Shown here one piece after another: positions 25,279 through 32,972 of a stretch of 64,000 nucleotides of DNA; the first letter of the stretch is position 1, and each line of letters starts with the position of its first letter. The notes below the pieces were generated by a model. That model was not told the DNA's origin. It searched no databases and saw only the letters and a list, made by a program, of their open reading frames with translations. The DNA is from an uncultured Prevotella sp. Its GTDB lineage: Bacteria > Bacteroidota > Bacteroidia > Bacteroidales > Bacteroidaceae. The position numbers and the translations under genes are program-made. The stretch covers positions 124,001-188,000 of the forward strand of contig OMXE01000004.1 in assembly GCA_900314935.1 (NCBI GenBank), read 5' to 3'.

Positions 25279-26163
25279 CTATACTATAATGCGGGTTTTA
25301 TGGTAGTTCTCCCGGAACTCACTGGGGGAACAACCTTTTTTCTTCTTGAAGATGCGGTTGAAGTTACTGAGGTTGTTAAAACCGCATTCGAAGCTGATTT
25401 CTGAGATGGACCTACTGGTATCCACCAGTTTGCGCGTGGCATAGCCCAAGCGGATATCGATGATATAGTCGCTTAGGTTTCTTCCCGTGTGTAGTTTGAA
25501 GAACCTGCTGAACGCGCTGGCGCTCATGCCTGCAATCTCTGCCAGCTGCGCCAGTCGGAGCTCATCCATATAGTTCTCGTTGATGAAGTTCTTCACCTTT
25601 AAGATTCGACGGGAGTCATCTTCAACTGCTATCTTTGCAAAACTTGATGAAGCCAAGGTTCGGGCACCCTCGCAACGTGATAGCTCATAGAGGATGGTCA
25701 TGAACTGCATGACGGCATAGAATCCGTCTTTGATACTGCTGAGCGTATCGAGTTCCTTGTACACACCCATGATAGCACTTAAAGGGAAACAGAGTCCTTT
25801 GCGTGCCTCGTTCATCATTTTGCGTACTGAAAAAAACGGGTTCCTGCCAAAGAGGGAATCTTCGCTCATGCCGAAGTCGAACTGGATGGTAATCTCACGG
25901 ATATCCTCACTGGTACAGGTGTTCTGCTCCCATACGTGCTCCAGCTGCGGACTCGTAATAAGCACCAGGTCGTAATCGCCTATCACCTCACTGCTGTCGC
26001 CGACAATCCGTCGCACACCGGCAGCATGCTCCACAAAATTCAGTTCGAAGACCTCATGGTTATGAATAGGATACGTGAACTCCTTTTTCCGACGGTCAGC
26101 AATGTAAAGCACATCCTTGCCCATCAGTGGCGTGATTTCATGTATCACCCTTCTCTCTTCCAT
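25279..26163 (-). CDS. AraC-family transcriptional regulator
   Basis: A 294-residue regulator. The N-terminal part is a cupin-like ligand-binding domain (YPIHNHEVFELNFVEHAAGVRRIVGD, YDLVLITSPQLEHVWEQ). The C-terminal 100 residues carry two helix-turn-helix motifs: LRLAQLAEIAGMSASAFSRFFKLHTGRNLSDYI, then LVDTSRSISEISFECGFNNLSNFNRIFKKKKGCSPSEFRENY. It overlaps the dapA stop by one base (TGATG), so it is translated by coupling to dapA. The ligand is unknown. The pairing with a lysine-pathway-type enzyme is compatible with a role in sugar-acid or N-acetylneuraminate-type aldolase control, but that is only speculation. Confidence 0.92.
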   Translation of the reverse strand: MEERRVIHEITPLMGKDVLYIADRRKKEFTYPIHNHEVFELNFVEHAAGVRRIVGDSSEVIGDYDLVLITSPQLEHVWEQNTCTSEDIREITIQFDFGMSEDSLFGRNPFFSVRKMMNEARKGLCFPLSAIMGVYKELDTLSSIKDGFYAVMQFMTILYELSRCEGARTLASSSFAKIAVEDDSRRILKVKNFINENYMDELRLAQLAEIAGMSASAFSRFFKLHTGRNLSDYIIDIRLGYATRKLVDTSRSISEISFECGFNNLSNFNRIFKKKKGCSPSEFRENYHKTRIIV

Positions 26164-27050
26164 CAGATCTTCAGTTCCTTCAAAATCTCTGAAATTCTTT
26201 GGAGTGTAGTTAAGCGAGTGGGAACAAGCGGAAGACGAAGCACATTCTCGATGAAGCCCATCTGATGGAGCATAGCTTTCACACCAGCTGGATTACCATC
26301 AACAAACAGCAGACTGAACAAGTCGGTAAAACGATGATGGATCTTCAGGGCACCTTCGAACTCACCTTTCTTCTCCAGACGGATCATCTTCGAGAACTCG
26401 CGAGGCAAAGCATTGCCGATTACCGAGATTACACCCACTGCTCCACAAGCTACCATCGGGTATGTGAGGGCATCATCACCACTGATAACATCAAAGCCAC
26501 GCGGTGCGTTCTTCAGGATCTCGTCCACCTGTTCCAGACTGCCACTGGCTTCCTTGATAGCTACGATGTTCTCACAGTCGCGAGCCAGGCGCACCGTAGT
26601 CTCAGCCTTCAAGTTAACGCCTGTACGTCCAGGCACATTGTAAAGAACAACAGGGAGTTTCGTTGCATTGGCAATGGCCTTGAAATGCTGATACAAACCT
26701 TCCTGCGACGGCTTATTGTAATAAGGGCAAACGCTGAGGATTCCGTCCACATCATGGTAATCGCCTGTCTGGAGCTCTTCCACGACGGCCGCGGTGTTGT
26801 TGCCGCCACATCCCACAAGGATAGGCATCTTTCCACCAACCTTTTGAACCACCATGTCCTTGATACGCTTCTTCTCATCCGCAGTCAGTGTGGGCGTCTC
26901 TCCTGTGGTTGCAAGAATGCAAAAGAAATCCGCGCCGTTATCAACCTGATAATCCAAGAGTCTGTTCAGGGCCATGTAATCCACAGCTCCGTCTTGGGTG
27001 AATGGGGTGACAAGTGCGATACCAAGTCCCTTAAAAACATTATGTGCCAT
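26163..27050 (-). CDS. dapA: 4-hydroxy-tetrahydrodipicolinate synthase
   Basis: A 295-residue DapA/NanA-superfamily aldolase that condenses pyruvate with aspartate semialdehyde for lysine and diaminopimelate synthesis. Typical sequence: GLGIALVTPFTQDGAVD at the start, CILATTGETPTLTADEK, the LYNVPGRTG tyrosine loop, and the Schiff-base Lys in NIVAIKEASGS. Length matches DapA. It is a single gene except for the AraC-type regulator coupled to its stop. N-acetylneuraminate lyase is a related fold, but the TTGE and NVPGRTG motifs favour DapA. Confidence 0.94.
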   Translation of the reverse strand: MAHNVFKGLGIALVTPFTQDGAVDYMALNRLLDYQVDNGADFFCILATTGETPTLTADEKKRIKDMVVQKVGGKMPILVGCGGNNTAAVVEELQTGDYHDVDGILSVCPYYNKPSQEGLYQHFKAIANATKLPVVLYNVPGRTGVNLKAETTVRLARDCENIVAIKEASGSLEQVDEILKNAPRGFDVISGDDALTYPMVACGAVGVISVIGNALPREFSKMIRLEKKGEFEGALKIHHRFTDLFSLLFVDGNPAGVKAMLHQMGFIENVLRLPLVPTRLTTLQRISEILKELKI

Positions 27051-27068
27051 AAATCAAAAATTTCGCTG

Positions 27069-27099
27069 CAAAAGTACAACATTTACGTCACATAACAAA
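27069..27099 (-). promoter_or_regulatory. Promoter of dapA-AraC
   Basis: On the minus strand TACTTTTG (27069-27076), with TTTG at 27096-27099, 19 bp spacing. Leader about 12 nt. Confidence 0.7.
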
Positions 27100-27133
27100 A
27101 TAAATGCGCACTTTTTATGTCGTATTGTTCGGT

Positions 27134-28234
27134 TTATGATCTTCTCAGTGCAAGATTGTAATTATAGTATCTCTGATTACCAGTAATGTCTTCAATGACT
27201 CTGATGAACGGGGGGAACTTCACCGACTCCTGATCGGCCACGCCCTTTGTCTCGAGTATCATCAAATGATCAACGGGCTCGTAATACGTGTCAAGTTCGA
27301 AATACTGACCTTTCCAGATAAAGCTCTTCCTGTGTTTACGGATGCTCTGACGGTAGGGATCAGCCTGCTGAAGCAACGACTCATAGAGACTGTTGCTCAC
27401 CTGTCGCTCCGTTTCCAGTACTTTGTTGTTCTCTGTGCGTTTCTTGGTAGTATGTACATTCACGAAACTACCCTGCCATCCCCTGCGGCGCAGACGGATT
27501 TCGCAGCCTGGTTCAGCCACCAGATAGGTCTGAACAATATCACTTTCAGTACAGTCTGGAATCTCTCCTATCAACTCGACAATATATTTCCTTTCTTCTA
27601 TAATCGGCTGTGGAAGACCGAGCACATGAGAGATTTCCAGGATTACACGATTAAGCTTCTTGTTGAAGTCCTCGTGGTTGTTGATGACGCGCAGATGGGG
27701 ATGACCGGTCCAAGCCTTGATCACCTTCTTGTCCAGTTCCCGAGCCATCCGCAGTCCTTCCTCGTTCATCTGTTCGTAGCGTACGGCATTGGTGGCTGTG
27801 GTATAGAACTGTTCAGCGCCGTCGGCAGCAGACACGAGATGAAGCACGGCATCATAACGCTGGCGCAGCTCCTGTGTGCTCGTTCCTACCGCTGCCGTAA
27901 TCTCCTCCCACATCTCAGGCTGCATATAGGCCGAGATATCCATCGCGCCACGGTCGCATACCACGATGGTCGGCTCATGACACTCTGCAGCCATACGCAT
28001 GAACCTGTCCTCGAAGCCCAACTGCAACTCAAGCGTTGCCTTCTCACCTTCGTAGAACAGTCCTTTGTTATCGGTCAGGTAGTTCATTCCCGCCTGACTG
28101 AAAATAGTGGGTATCTCAGGTATGGTGAACACCTTGAATCCCAGACTGGTAAAATGTTCTATGATGCGTACCATGGCCGTTGTCTTTCCGGCACACGGAC
28201 CACCTGTCAACACGATCTTCTTGATCTCGCTCAT
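27134..28234 (-). CDS. P-loop NTPase with C-terminal CYTH-like domain (TTD14-like)
   Basis: A 366-residue protein. The N-terminal P-loop (VLTGGPCAGKTTAMVRI, Walker A) and VVCDRGAMDISAY (Walker B-like) belong to an AAA_28-type domain. From about residue 215 there is a second, beta-rich region with alternating charged strands (KYIVELIGEI, EIRLRRRGWQGSFVNVHTTKKR, YFELDTYYEPVDHLMILETKG) like a CYTH/triphosphate-tunnel fold. The same two-domain layout is known in the eukaryotic TRPL translocation defect protein 14. Function in bacteria is not known; nucleotide or polyphosphate handling is inference. It is the last gene of manC-fucP, 27 bp after fucP, which suggests sugar-nucleotide or envelope context. 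Confidence 0.8.
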   Translation of the reverse strand: MSEIKKIVLTGGPCAGKTTAMVRIIEHFTSLGFKVFTIPEIPTIFSQAGMNYLTDNKGLFYEGEKATLELQLGFEDRFMRMAAECHEPTIVVCDRGAMDISAYMQPEMWEEITAAVGTSTQELRQRYDAVLHLVSAADGAEQFYTTATNAVRYEQMNEEGLRMARELDKKVIKAWTGHPHLRVINNHEDFNKKLNRVILEISHVLGLPQPIIEERKYIVELIGEIPDCTESDIVQTYLVAEPGCEIRLRRRGWQGSFVNVHTTKKRTENNKVLETERQVSNSLYESLLQQADPYRQSIRKHRKSFIWKGQYFELDTYYEPVDHLMILETKGVADQESVKFPPFIRVIEDITGNQRYYNYNLALRRS

Positions 28235-28261
28235 CGTTGTTCTAACCTCATTATCTTTTTG

Positions 28262-29572
28262 TTACACATTCGGTTTGGCCACATGCATCCTATAGCCATA
28301 GGCACCAACCACCAGGAAGCAGATCAGCGGGAAGATAAACGACACATTGGTCGCAGGCATCCCGAATACCGTTCCCTGATCAATCACAGCTGCCTGCAGC
28401 GGCGGTAATACGGAGCCACCTAAGATAGCCATAATCAGTCCTGCAGCGCCGAACTTCGCATCATCACCCATTCCATCAAGTGCAATACCATAGATGGTGG
28501 GGAACATCAGTGACATGCAACCACTAACAGCTACCAGACAATACACACCATAGCGGTTCTGGAACAGGATAACGCCCAAGGTAAATATCATGGCGAGAAC
28601 GGCAAAGTATGTCAACAGCTTCGCAGGCTTCACGTACTTCATCAGATAAGTGGCAATGAAACGGGAGCAGATGAAGAAAAGCATCGCAAAGATATTAAAG
28701 CGTTGTGATAACACCTCTGCACTCTGTTCATCCAGTCCTTCGGCCATAAAGACACGCGTACCATATTGAATAATAAATGTCCAGCACATGATCTGTGCGC
28801 CTACATAAAAGAACTGTGCAATAACGCCTTCACGATAGTATTTCAAAGAGAAGATGCGTTTGATGGTGGGCAGGAAATGTATCTCCTTACTCTGATCGCC
28901 GTTCTTTGGCATCTTCGTAAACAGAATAATCAGGAACATCACCGTGATGACCAATCCGATGAACAAGTAGGGAGCAATCAGTACCGAGAGATCACTGTTC
29001 TTCAGCGCCTCAAACTCAGTATCACCCAGTAAGGCACGCTCATCACTGCTCATCGGGTTGAGCTTTGCCTGTATGAAGTTCATGGCTACGAACATTCCGA
29101 TGATGGAGCCACAAGGATTGAAGCACTGGGCCAGGTTCAGTCGACGGGTTGCTGTTTCCTCATTACCCATCGTCAGGATATACGGATTACAGCTTGTCTC
29201 CAGGAACGACAGACCGCAGGTCATGATGAAATAAGCCACCAGGAAGCAGCCATACACACCTATTCCCTTGGCGGGGAAAAACAGCAGGGCACCGATGGCG
29301 TACAACGCCAGTCCCATCAACACACCTGCCTTATAGGAATACTTCCTAATAAAGATAGCCGCAGGAAAAGCCATGGCGAAGTAACCGCCATAGAAAGCCA
29401 CTTGTACGAGCGTACCTTCTGATACGTTCATACGGAAGATTTTCGAGAACGCCTTCACCATCGGATTGGTGATATCATTGGCGAACCCCCACAAGGCAAA
29501 GCAGAATGTCACTAGAATAAAAGGAATCAGGTAGCTCACCCCATCCTTTGAAATCAACGAGTTTTTCTTCAT
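28262..29572 (-). CDS. fucP: MFS L-fucose:H+ symporter family permease
   Basis: A 436-residue transporter with 12 predicted membrane helices. The FucP/GlcP-type MFS features are visible: FCFALWGFANDITNPM in helix 1, GGYFAMAFPAAIFIRKYSYKAGVL, the family signature FLETSCNPYILTMG, and LAQCFNPCGSIIGMFV. By family it brings L-fucose (or another hexose) into the cell with protons. It is 13 bp downstream of manC, so GDP-mannose synthesis and fucose-type uptake are coexpressed, which fits capsule or glycoprotein fucosylation. Glucose/galactose transport is an alternative. Confidence 0.88.
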   Translation of the reverse strand: MKKNSLISKDGVSYLIPFILVTFCFALWGFANDITNPMVKAFSKIFRMNVSEGTLVQVAFYGGYFAMAFPAAIFIRKYSYKAGVLMGLALYAIGALLFFPAKGIGVYGCFLVAYFIMTCGLSFLETSCNPYILTMGNEETATRRLNLAQCFNPCGSIIGMFVAMNFIQAKLNPMSSDERALLGDTEFEALKNSDLSVLIAPYLFIGLVITVMFLIILFTKMPKNGDQSKEIHFLPTIKRIFSLKYYREGVIAQFFYVGAQIMCWTFIIQYGTRVFMAEGLDEQSAEVLSQRFNIFAMLFFICSRFIATYLMKYVKPAKLLTYFAVLAMIFTLGVILFQNRYGVYCLVAVSGCMSLMFPTIYGIALDGMGDDAKFGAAGLIMAILGGSVLPPLQAAVIDQGTVFGMPATNVSFIFPLICFLVVGAYGYRMHVAKPNV

Positions 29573-29585
29573 TTATGGATTATGT

Positions 29586-30653
29586 TTATTCTTCTCCTGA
29601 GAATTGTTTGATACGTTGTTCTTCAGCCAGTTTACAGATCAGTAGTTTCCCGTCTTCTTGCGCCACGATGTATCCATCGAGTCCTTGCACCACCACCCGC
29701 TGCTGGTGCTGTGCATGGATGATACAGTTATGGGTATCAAAAAGGTTTATGTTTTCGCCTATCACGCTATTACCATATAGGTCGCGTTTTGTTTGCGTCA
29801 TGAGTGCGCCCCAAGTACCAAGGTCGCTCCATCCGAAGTCAGCCGGACATATAAAGATCTCTTCGGCCCGTTCCATAATGGCATAGTCAACTGAGATATT
29901 CTCGCATTGCGGAAATCTCCGGTCTATCTCTTCCTGCTCCTGAGGAGTGCCGTAGATAGGCAGGAGGTTCTCGAACACCTTGTTGATGGCAGGACTATAC
30001 ATACGGAAGGCGTTGACGATGGTGCTTACGCTCCAGATGAAGATGCCGGCATTCCAGAAATAACTCTTGTTACGGATGTATTGAAGAGCGGTGGCGTGAT
30101 CGGGTTTCTCACGGAAGCTGTCCACACGGAAGATCTCCTTGTTCCTCGGACTGCTTGTGGTCAGGTCGGCCTGAATATATCCGTAACCCGTTTCAGGACG
30201 TGTTGGCTTCATACCTAAGGTAAGAATCGCATCCGTCTCACTGGTAAACTTCATACACTGCTTCACCACACGTTGGAACTCAGCTGTGTTTACCACGATA
30301 TGGTCACTGGGAGTAACCACCACATTGGCTTTGGGGTTCTTGGCCTTGATGCGCCAGCTCACATAGCAGATGCATGGAGCAGTATTGCGGCGACAAGGCT
30401 CCAGCAGGATATTCTCCTGCGGTACTTCGGGGAGTTGCTCATGTACGATATCCGCATATTTCTTGTTTGTGACCACCCACACATTGTTGGGGTCACAGAT
30501 ACCTGCAAACCGATCGAACGTGAGTTGTAACAAGGTACGACCAACACCCAGCACGTCGATGAACTGCTTGGGACGGTCGGCTGTACTCATTGGCCAGAAG
30601 CGGCTCCCCACTCCGCCTGCCATGATCACGAGATGATTATTTACATGAGCCAT
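29586..30653 (-). CDS. manC: Mannose-1-phosphate guanylyltransferase
   Basis: A 355-residue nucleotidyltransferase that makes GDP-mannose. The N-terminal signature VIMAGGVGSRFWPMSTADRPKQFIDVLG is the GTP-binding loop with its conserved Lys. LEPCRRNTAPCICY, VVTPSDHIV and the FREKPDHATALQYI segment are all typical. It ends after the core with a short beta-helix-like tail and lacks the C-terminal isomerase domain of bifunctional ManC/XanB enzymes. It is first in the operon with fucP and the NTPase/CYTH gene. GDP-mannose is also the precursor of GDP-fucose. Confidence 0.94.
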   Translation of the reverse strand: MAHVNNHLVIMAGGVGSRFWPMSTADRPKQFIDVLGVGRTLLQLTFDRFAGICDPNNVWVVTNKKYADIVHEQLPEVPQENILLEPCRRNTAPCICYVSWRIKAKNPKANVVVTPSDHIVVNTAEFQRVVKQCMKFTSETDAILTLGMKPTRPETGYGYIQADLTTSSPRNKEIFRVDSFREKPDHATALQYIRNKSYFWNAGIFIWSVSTIVNAFRMYSPAINKVFENLLPIYGTPQEQEEIDRRFPQCENISVDYAIMERAEEIFICPADFGWSDLGTWGALMTQTKRDLYGNSVIGENINLFDTHNCIIHAQHQQRVVVQGLDGYIVAQEDGKLLICKLAEEQRIKQFSGEE

Positions 30654-30700
30654 AAATCGTTGATATTTGATATAAGTGCATTAACTACACTATTTGGGTA

Positions 30701-30731
30701 CAAAATTACACATTATTATCGAAACCACAAG
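30701..30731 (-). promoter_or_regulatory. Promoter of the manC-fucP operon
   Basis: TAATTTTG (30701-30708, minus) with CTTG 19 bp upstream at 30728-30731, one base off the -33 TTTG. Leader about 40 nt. Confidence 0.55.
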
Positions 30732-30832
30732 TTTGTTCGTGAGTTAAGGAAGGTTAAATTCCTTCTCCCCCATGCAAGATTTCAGGTAGTCGTCGATTAT
30801 ATGGGTAAAGAACAAACAAAACAGTACACATA

Positions 30833-32068
30833 ATGAAAACAAAAAAACTATTTCCTTTCATGACCGGCATACTGATGCTGGCAACAATGACTATTTCGTG
30901 TTCTAAGGTAGAAGATGGTGACATTGACTTTACAGCTTCTGACCTAAGTGGTTTAACTTTCTCTGGCTTAAGAAATGGTGAAGGTGGTTCTGGTGAAGGT
31001 GGTCAAGGCGGCAACACGCAGGCTGGTATAGTGACGGCAGGCGAATGGAGCGATCTGAATAACTGGTCGTTCTGGTCAGGACAGATGCTGGCAGGTGAAT
31101 ATGCTGAAAAGAGTGACTACTGGAACTTCTACACCAACAACCGCATCGCCATCAGGGTAACCGACAAAAATGGAAAGGTTGTGGCAGGTGCCCCAGTTAA
31201 ACTGTCTCGGAAGACAGACAATGGCGAGAGTACGTTGTGGGAGACGGTTACAGATAACCACGGACGGGCTGAATGCTGGGTGGGACTCTATCAGAAAGAG
31301 ACTGCCTCTCCCCAAAATATGAGTGTGAGTATAGACGGACAAGTCATGAAACAAGCACCTATCATCTGTACCTGGGACTCGTTGCAGCAACAACAGCCTA
31401 TCAACAACTATGTCATCACCCCAAAGACAACAGTCAAGCCATCTGCAGACATCGCCTTTGTGGTAGATGCTACAGGTTCGATGGGTGACGAGATAGAGTT
31501 CTTAAAGAACGATTTGATGGATATCATTGGCAAGGCATCAGCAATACGCCCTGACATAACAATGCGCACTGCTGCCCTCTTCTACCGCGATGAAGGGGAT
31601 GAATATGTCACACGACATGCTGACTTCACAGAAAAACTGTCATCAACTGCAGAGTTCGTCAACAATCAGAGAGCAGATGGCGGTGGTGACTATCCCGAAG
31701 CCGTACACACGGCACTGGAGAAGATGTTACAAAACCTATCGTGGAACGCTAAGGCACGCACCCGACTGGCTTTCCTCATCCTGGATGCACCGGCACACTA
31801 TGAACAGGGAATTATCAGTTCACTACAGCAGTCTGTCAAGACCTGTGCCAAGATGGGTATCCGACTGATCCCCGTGGCTGCCAGCGGTGTTGACAAGAAT
31901 ACAGAGTTCATGCTGCGATTCTTCGCCATCACAACCGGAGGTACCTATGTATTCATCACTGACGATAGCGGAGTGGGCTACAGTCATATAAAGGCCAGTG
32001 TGGGCAACTACAAGGTTGAGCAGCTCAACAACCTCATCATCCGCATAATTGATTATTATACGGAGTAA
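30833..32068 (+). CDS. von Willebrand factor A lipoprotein
   Basis: A 411-residue lipoprotein (signal peptide ending MTISCSKVEDGD). A Gly/Ser/Glu-rich linker near residues 47-60 (NGEGGSGEGGQGG) precedes an Ig-like domain (NRIAIRVTDKNGKVVAGAPVKLSRKTDNGE). A von Willebrand A domain begins near residue 205 with the MIDAS motif (VVDATGSMGDE), TMRTAALFYRDEGDEYVTR and FLILDAPAHYEQG. It is a surface or periplasmic binding protein for an unknown partner; Bacteroidota vWA lipoproteins often have roles in adhesion or complex assembly. It is alone on its strand and followed by repeats. Confidence 0.82.
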   Translation: MKTKKLFPFMTGILMLATMTISCSKVEDGDIDFTASDLSGLTFSGLRNGEGGSGEGGQGGNTQAGIVTAGEWSDLNNWSFWSGQMLAGEYAEKSDYWNFYTNNRIAIRVTDKNGKVVAGAPVKLSRKTDNGESTLWETVTDNHGRAECWVGLYQKETASPQNMSVSIDGQVMKQAPIICTWDSLQQQQPINNYVITPKTTVKPSADIAFVVDATGSMGDEIEFLKNDLMDIIGKASAIRPDITMRTAALFYRDEGDEYVTRHADFTEKLSSTAEFVNNQRADGGGDYPEAVHTALEKMLQNLSWNAKARTRLAFLILDAPAHYEQGIISSLQQSVKTCAKMGIRLIPVAASGVDKNTEFMLRFFAITTGGTYVFITDDSGVGYSHIKASVGNYKVEQLNNLIIRIIDYYTE

Positions 32069-32122
32069 TATTACCTTGGGGCAAGATCCGTTTCTGATAC
32101 CTATGGTTTTACGTTCCAATAT

Positions 32123-32188
32123 CATAGGTATTGGCGCCTGAAACCATAGGTATTGGAGTCTAAAACCATAGGTATTGCGATGCAAAAC
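32123..32188. repeat. Three 22-bp units after the vWA gene, plus inverted copy
   Basis: CATAGGTATTG starts at 32123, 32145 and 32167, exactly 22 bp apart; the rest of each unit is similar (ends CTGAAAC or similar). ATACCTATGGTTTT at 32097-32110 is an inverted copy. The 379-bp gap 32069-32447 otherwise holds a palindrome and the promoter of the next gene. Confidence 0.8.
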
Positions 32189-32223
32189 CTAACAATCCCA
32201 AAATTGAACTCACAAAACTGGCG

Positions 32224-32277
32224 CAACATACACCAACATACATGTATGTTGGTGTACCCTTAGTGTATGTTGATTTT
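32224..32277. repeat. 28-bp perfect palindrome within alternative hairpin
   Basis: 32229-32256 is a perfect palindrome centred on ACATGT. CAACATACAC (32224-32233) is also the reverse complement of GTGTATGTTG (32263-32272), which is followed by ATTTTTA. Two exclusive hairpins are possible, one of them terminator-like for the vWA gene. Confidence 0.75.
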
Positions 32278-32382
32278 TATAAAAATCCCTTTATTTATCG
32301 TGCTTTTCAACATTTTTCGTGTATGTTCGCGCGTTTTCACTCTTTAATTTTTCAACTATTTCTACATCTTATACTTATTATA

Positions 32383-32414
32383 TTTGGGAGTTTTATGAGA
32401 AAAAGTTATCTTTG
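32383..32414 (+). promoter_or_regulatory. Promoter of the small lipoprotein gene
   Basis: TTTG (32383-32386), 20 bp, TATCTTTG (32407-32414): perfect match to the Bacteroidota housekeeping promoter. Leader about 27 nt. Confidence 0.8.
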
Positions 32415-32447
32415 CACAGCAAATAACAAACTATTACCCATAATGTT

Positions 32448-32891
32448 ATGAGAAAGAGCATTTTAATGATTTCCGCGTTGATGATGCTTATGGCTTGCGG
32501 GGGCAAGAAGGCACAGGTGGAAAATACCGACGCTGCCGTTGTTGTTGACCCAGACGATAAAGAGGAGGAATCCAACATGATGGAAGATATGCGAAGCTAT
32601 CTTGACGAACCGCAGGAAGAAGTGCAAGAGCTGACTTTCGCCAATATGGCTGGAATCTACGATGACGAAAAACAGGAGAGCCGATTCTGTCTGAATGAGG
32701 ACGGCACGGCCACATGGGGCATGATAGGTAGCCTAAACTATACGGAGTACACCTATACCATCAATGGCAACACCATCTGTCTGAAACCCAAGGGTGTAGA
32801 ATCTGAGGATGACTGCTATGATTATGACGAGGACACCCGTACACTAAAAAATGAGCAGGGTGCTGTCTATTTTCGTCAAATTGTTGAATAA
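32448..32891 (+). CDS. Small lipoprotein of unknown function
   Basis: A 147-residue lipoprotein: signal peptide ILMISALMMLMACGGKK with Cys18 as lipid site, an acidic linker (DPDDKEEESNMMEDM), and a C-terminal beta-rich part (MAGIYDDEKQESRFCLNEDGTATWGM, YTYTINGNTICLKPKG, TRTLKNEQGAVYFRQI). That pattern resembles short lipocalin-like folds that start with a Gly-x-Tyr strand, but I do not recognise the family. It has its own promoter and a strong terminator, so it is monocistronic. Confidence 0.7.
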   Translation: MRKSILMISALMMLMACGGKKAQVENTDAAVVVDPDDKEEESNMMEDMRSYLDEPQEEVQELTFANMAGIYDDEKQESRFCLNEDGTATWGMIGSLNYTEYTYTINGNTICLKPKGVESEDDCYDYDEDTRTLKNEQGAVYFRQIVE

Positions 32892-32919
32892 ACAAGAAAA
32901 ACTTGTGGGGTATAAAAAT

Positions 32920-32955
32920 AAGAGGATGAGCCGATGGCCCATCCTCTTGATTTTT
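32920..32955. terminator. Bidirectional terminator between lipoprotein gene and xylA
   Basis: AAGAGGATG (32920-32928) pairs with CATCCTCTT (32940-32948), and GCC with GGC inside, with a 3-nt loop. T-runs follow on the plus strand (GATTTTTA) and on the minus strand (ATTTTTATA). Confidence 0.88.
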
Positions 32956-32972
32956 ACCTAAAAGTGAGATGA

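Noticed and set aside
27266..28408. 380-residue open frame on the plus strand
   Set aside because: Antisense to the P-loop NTPase gene, with no domain.
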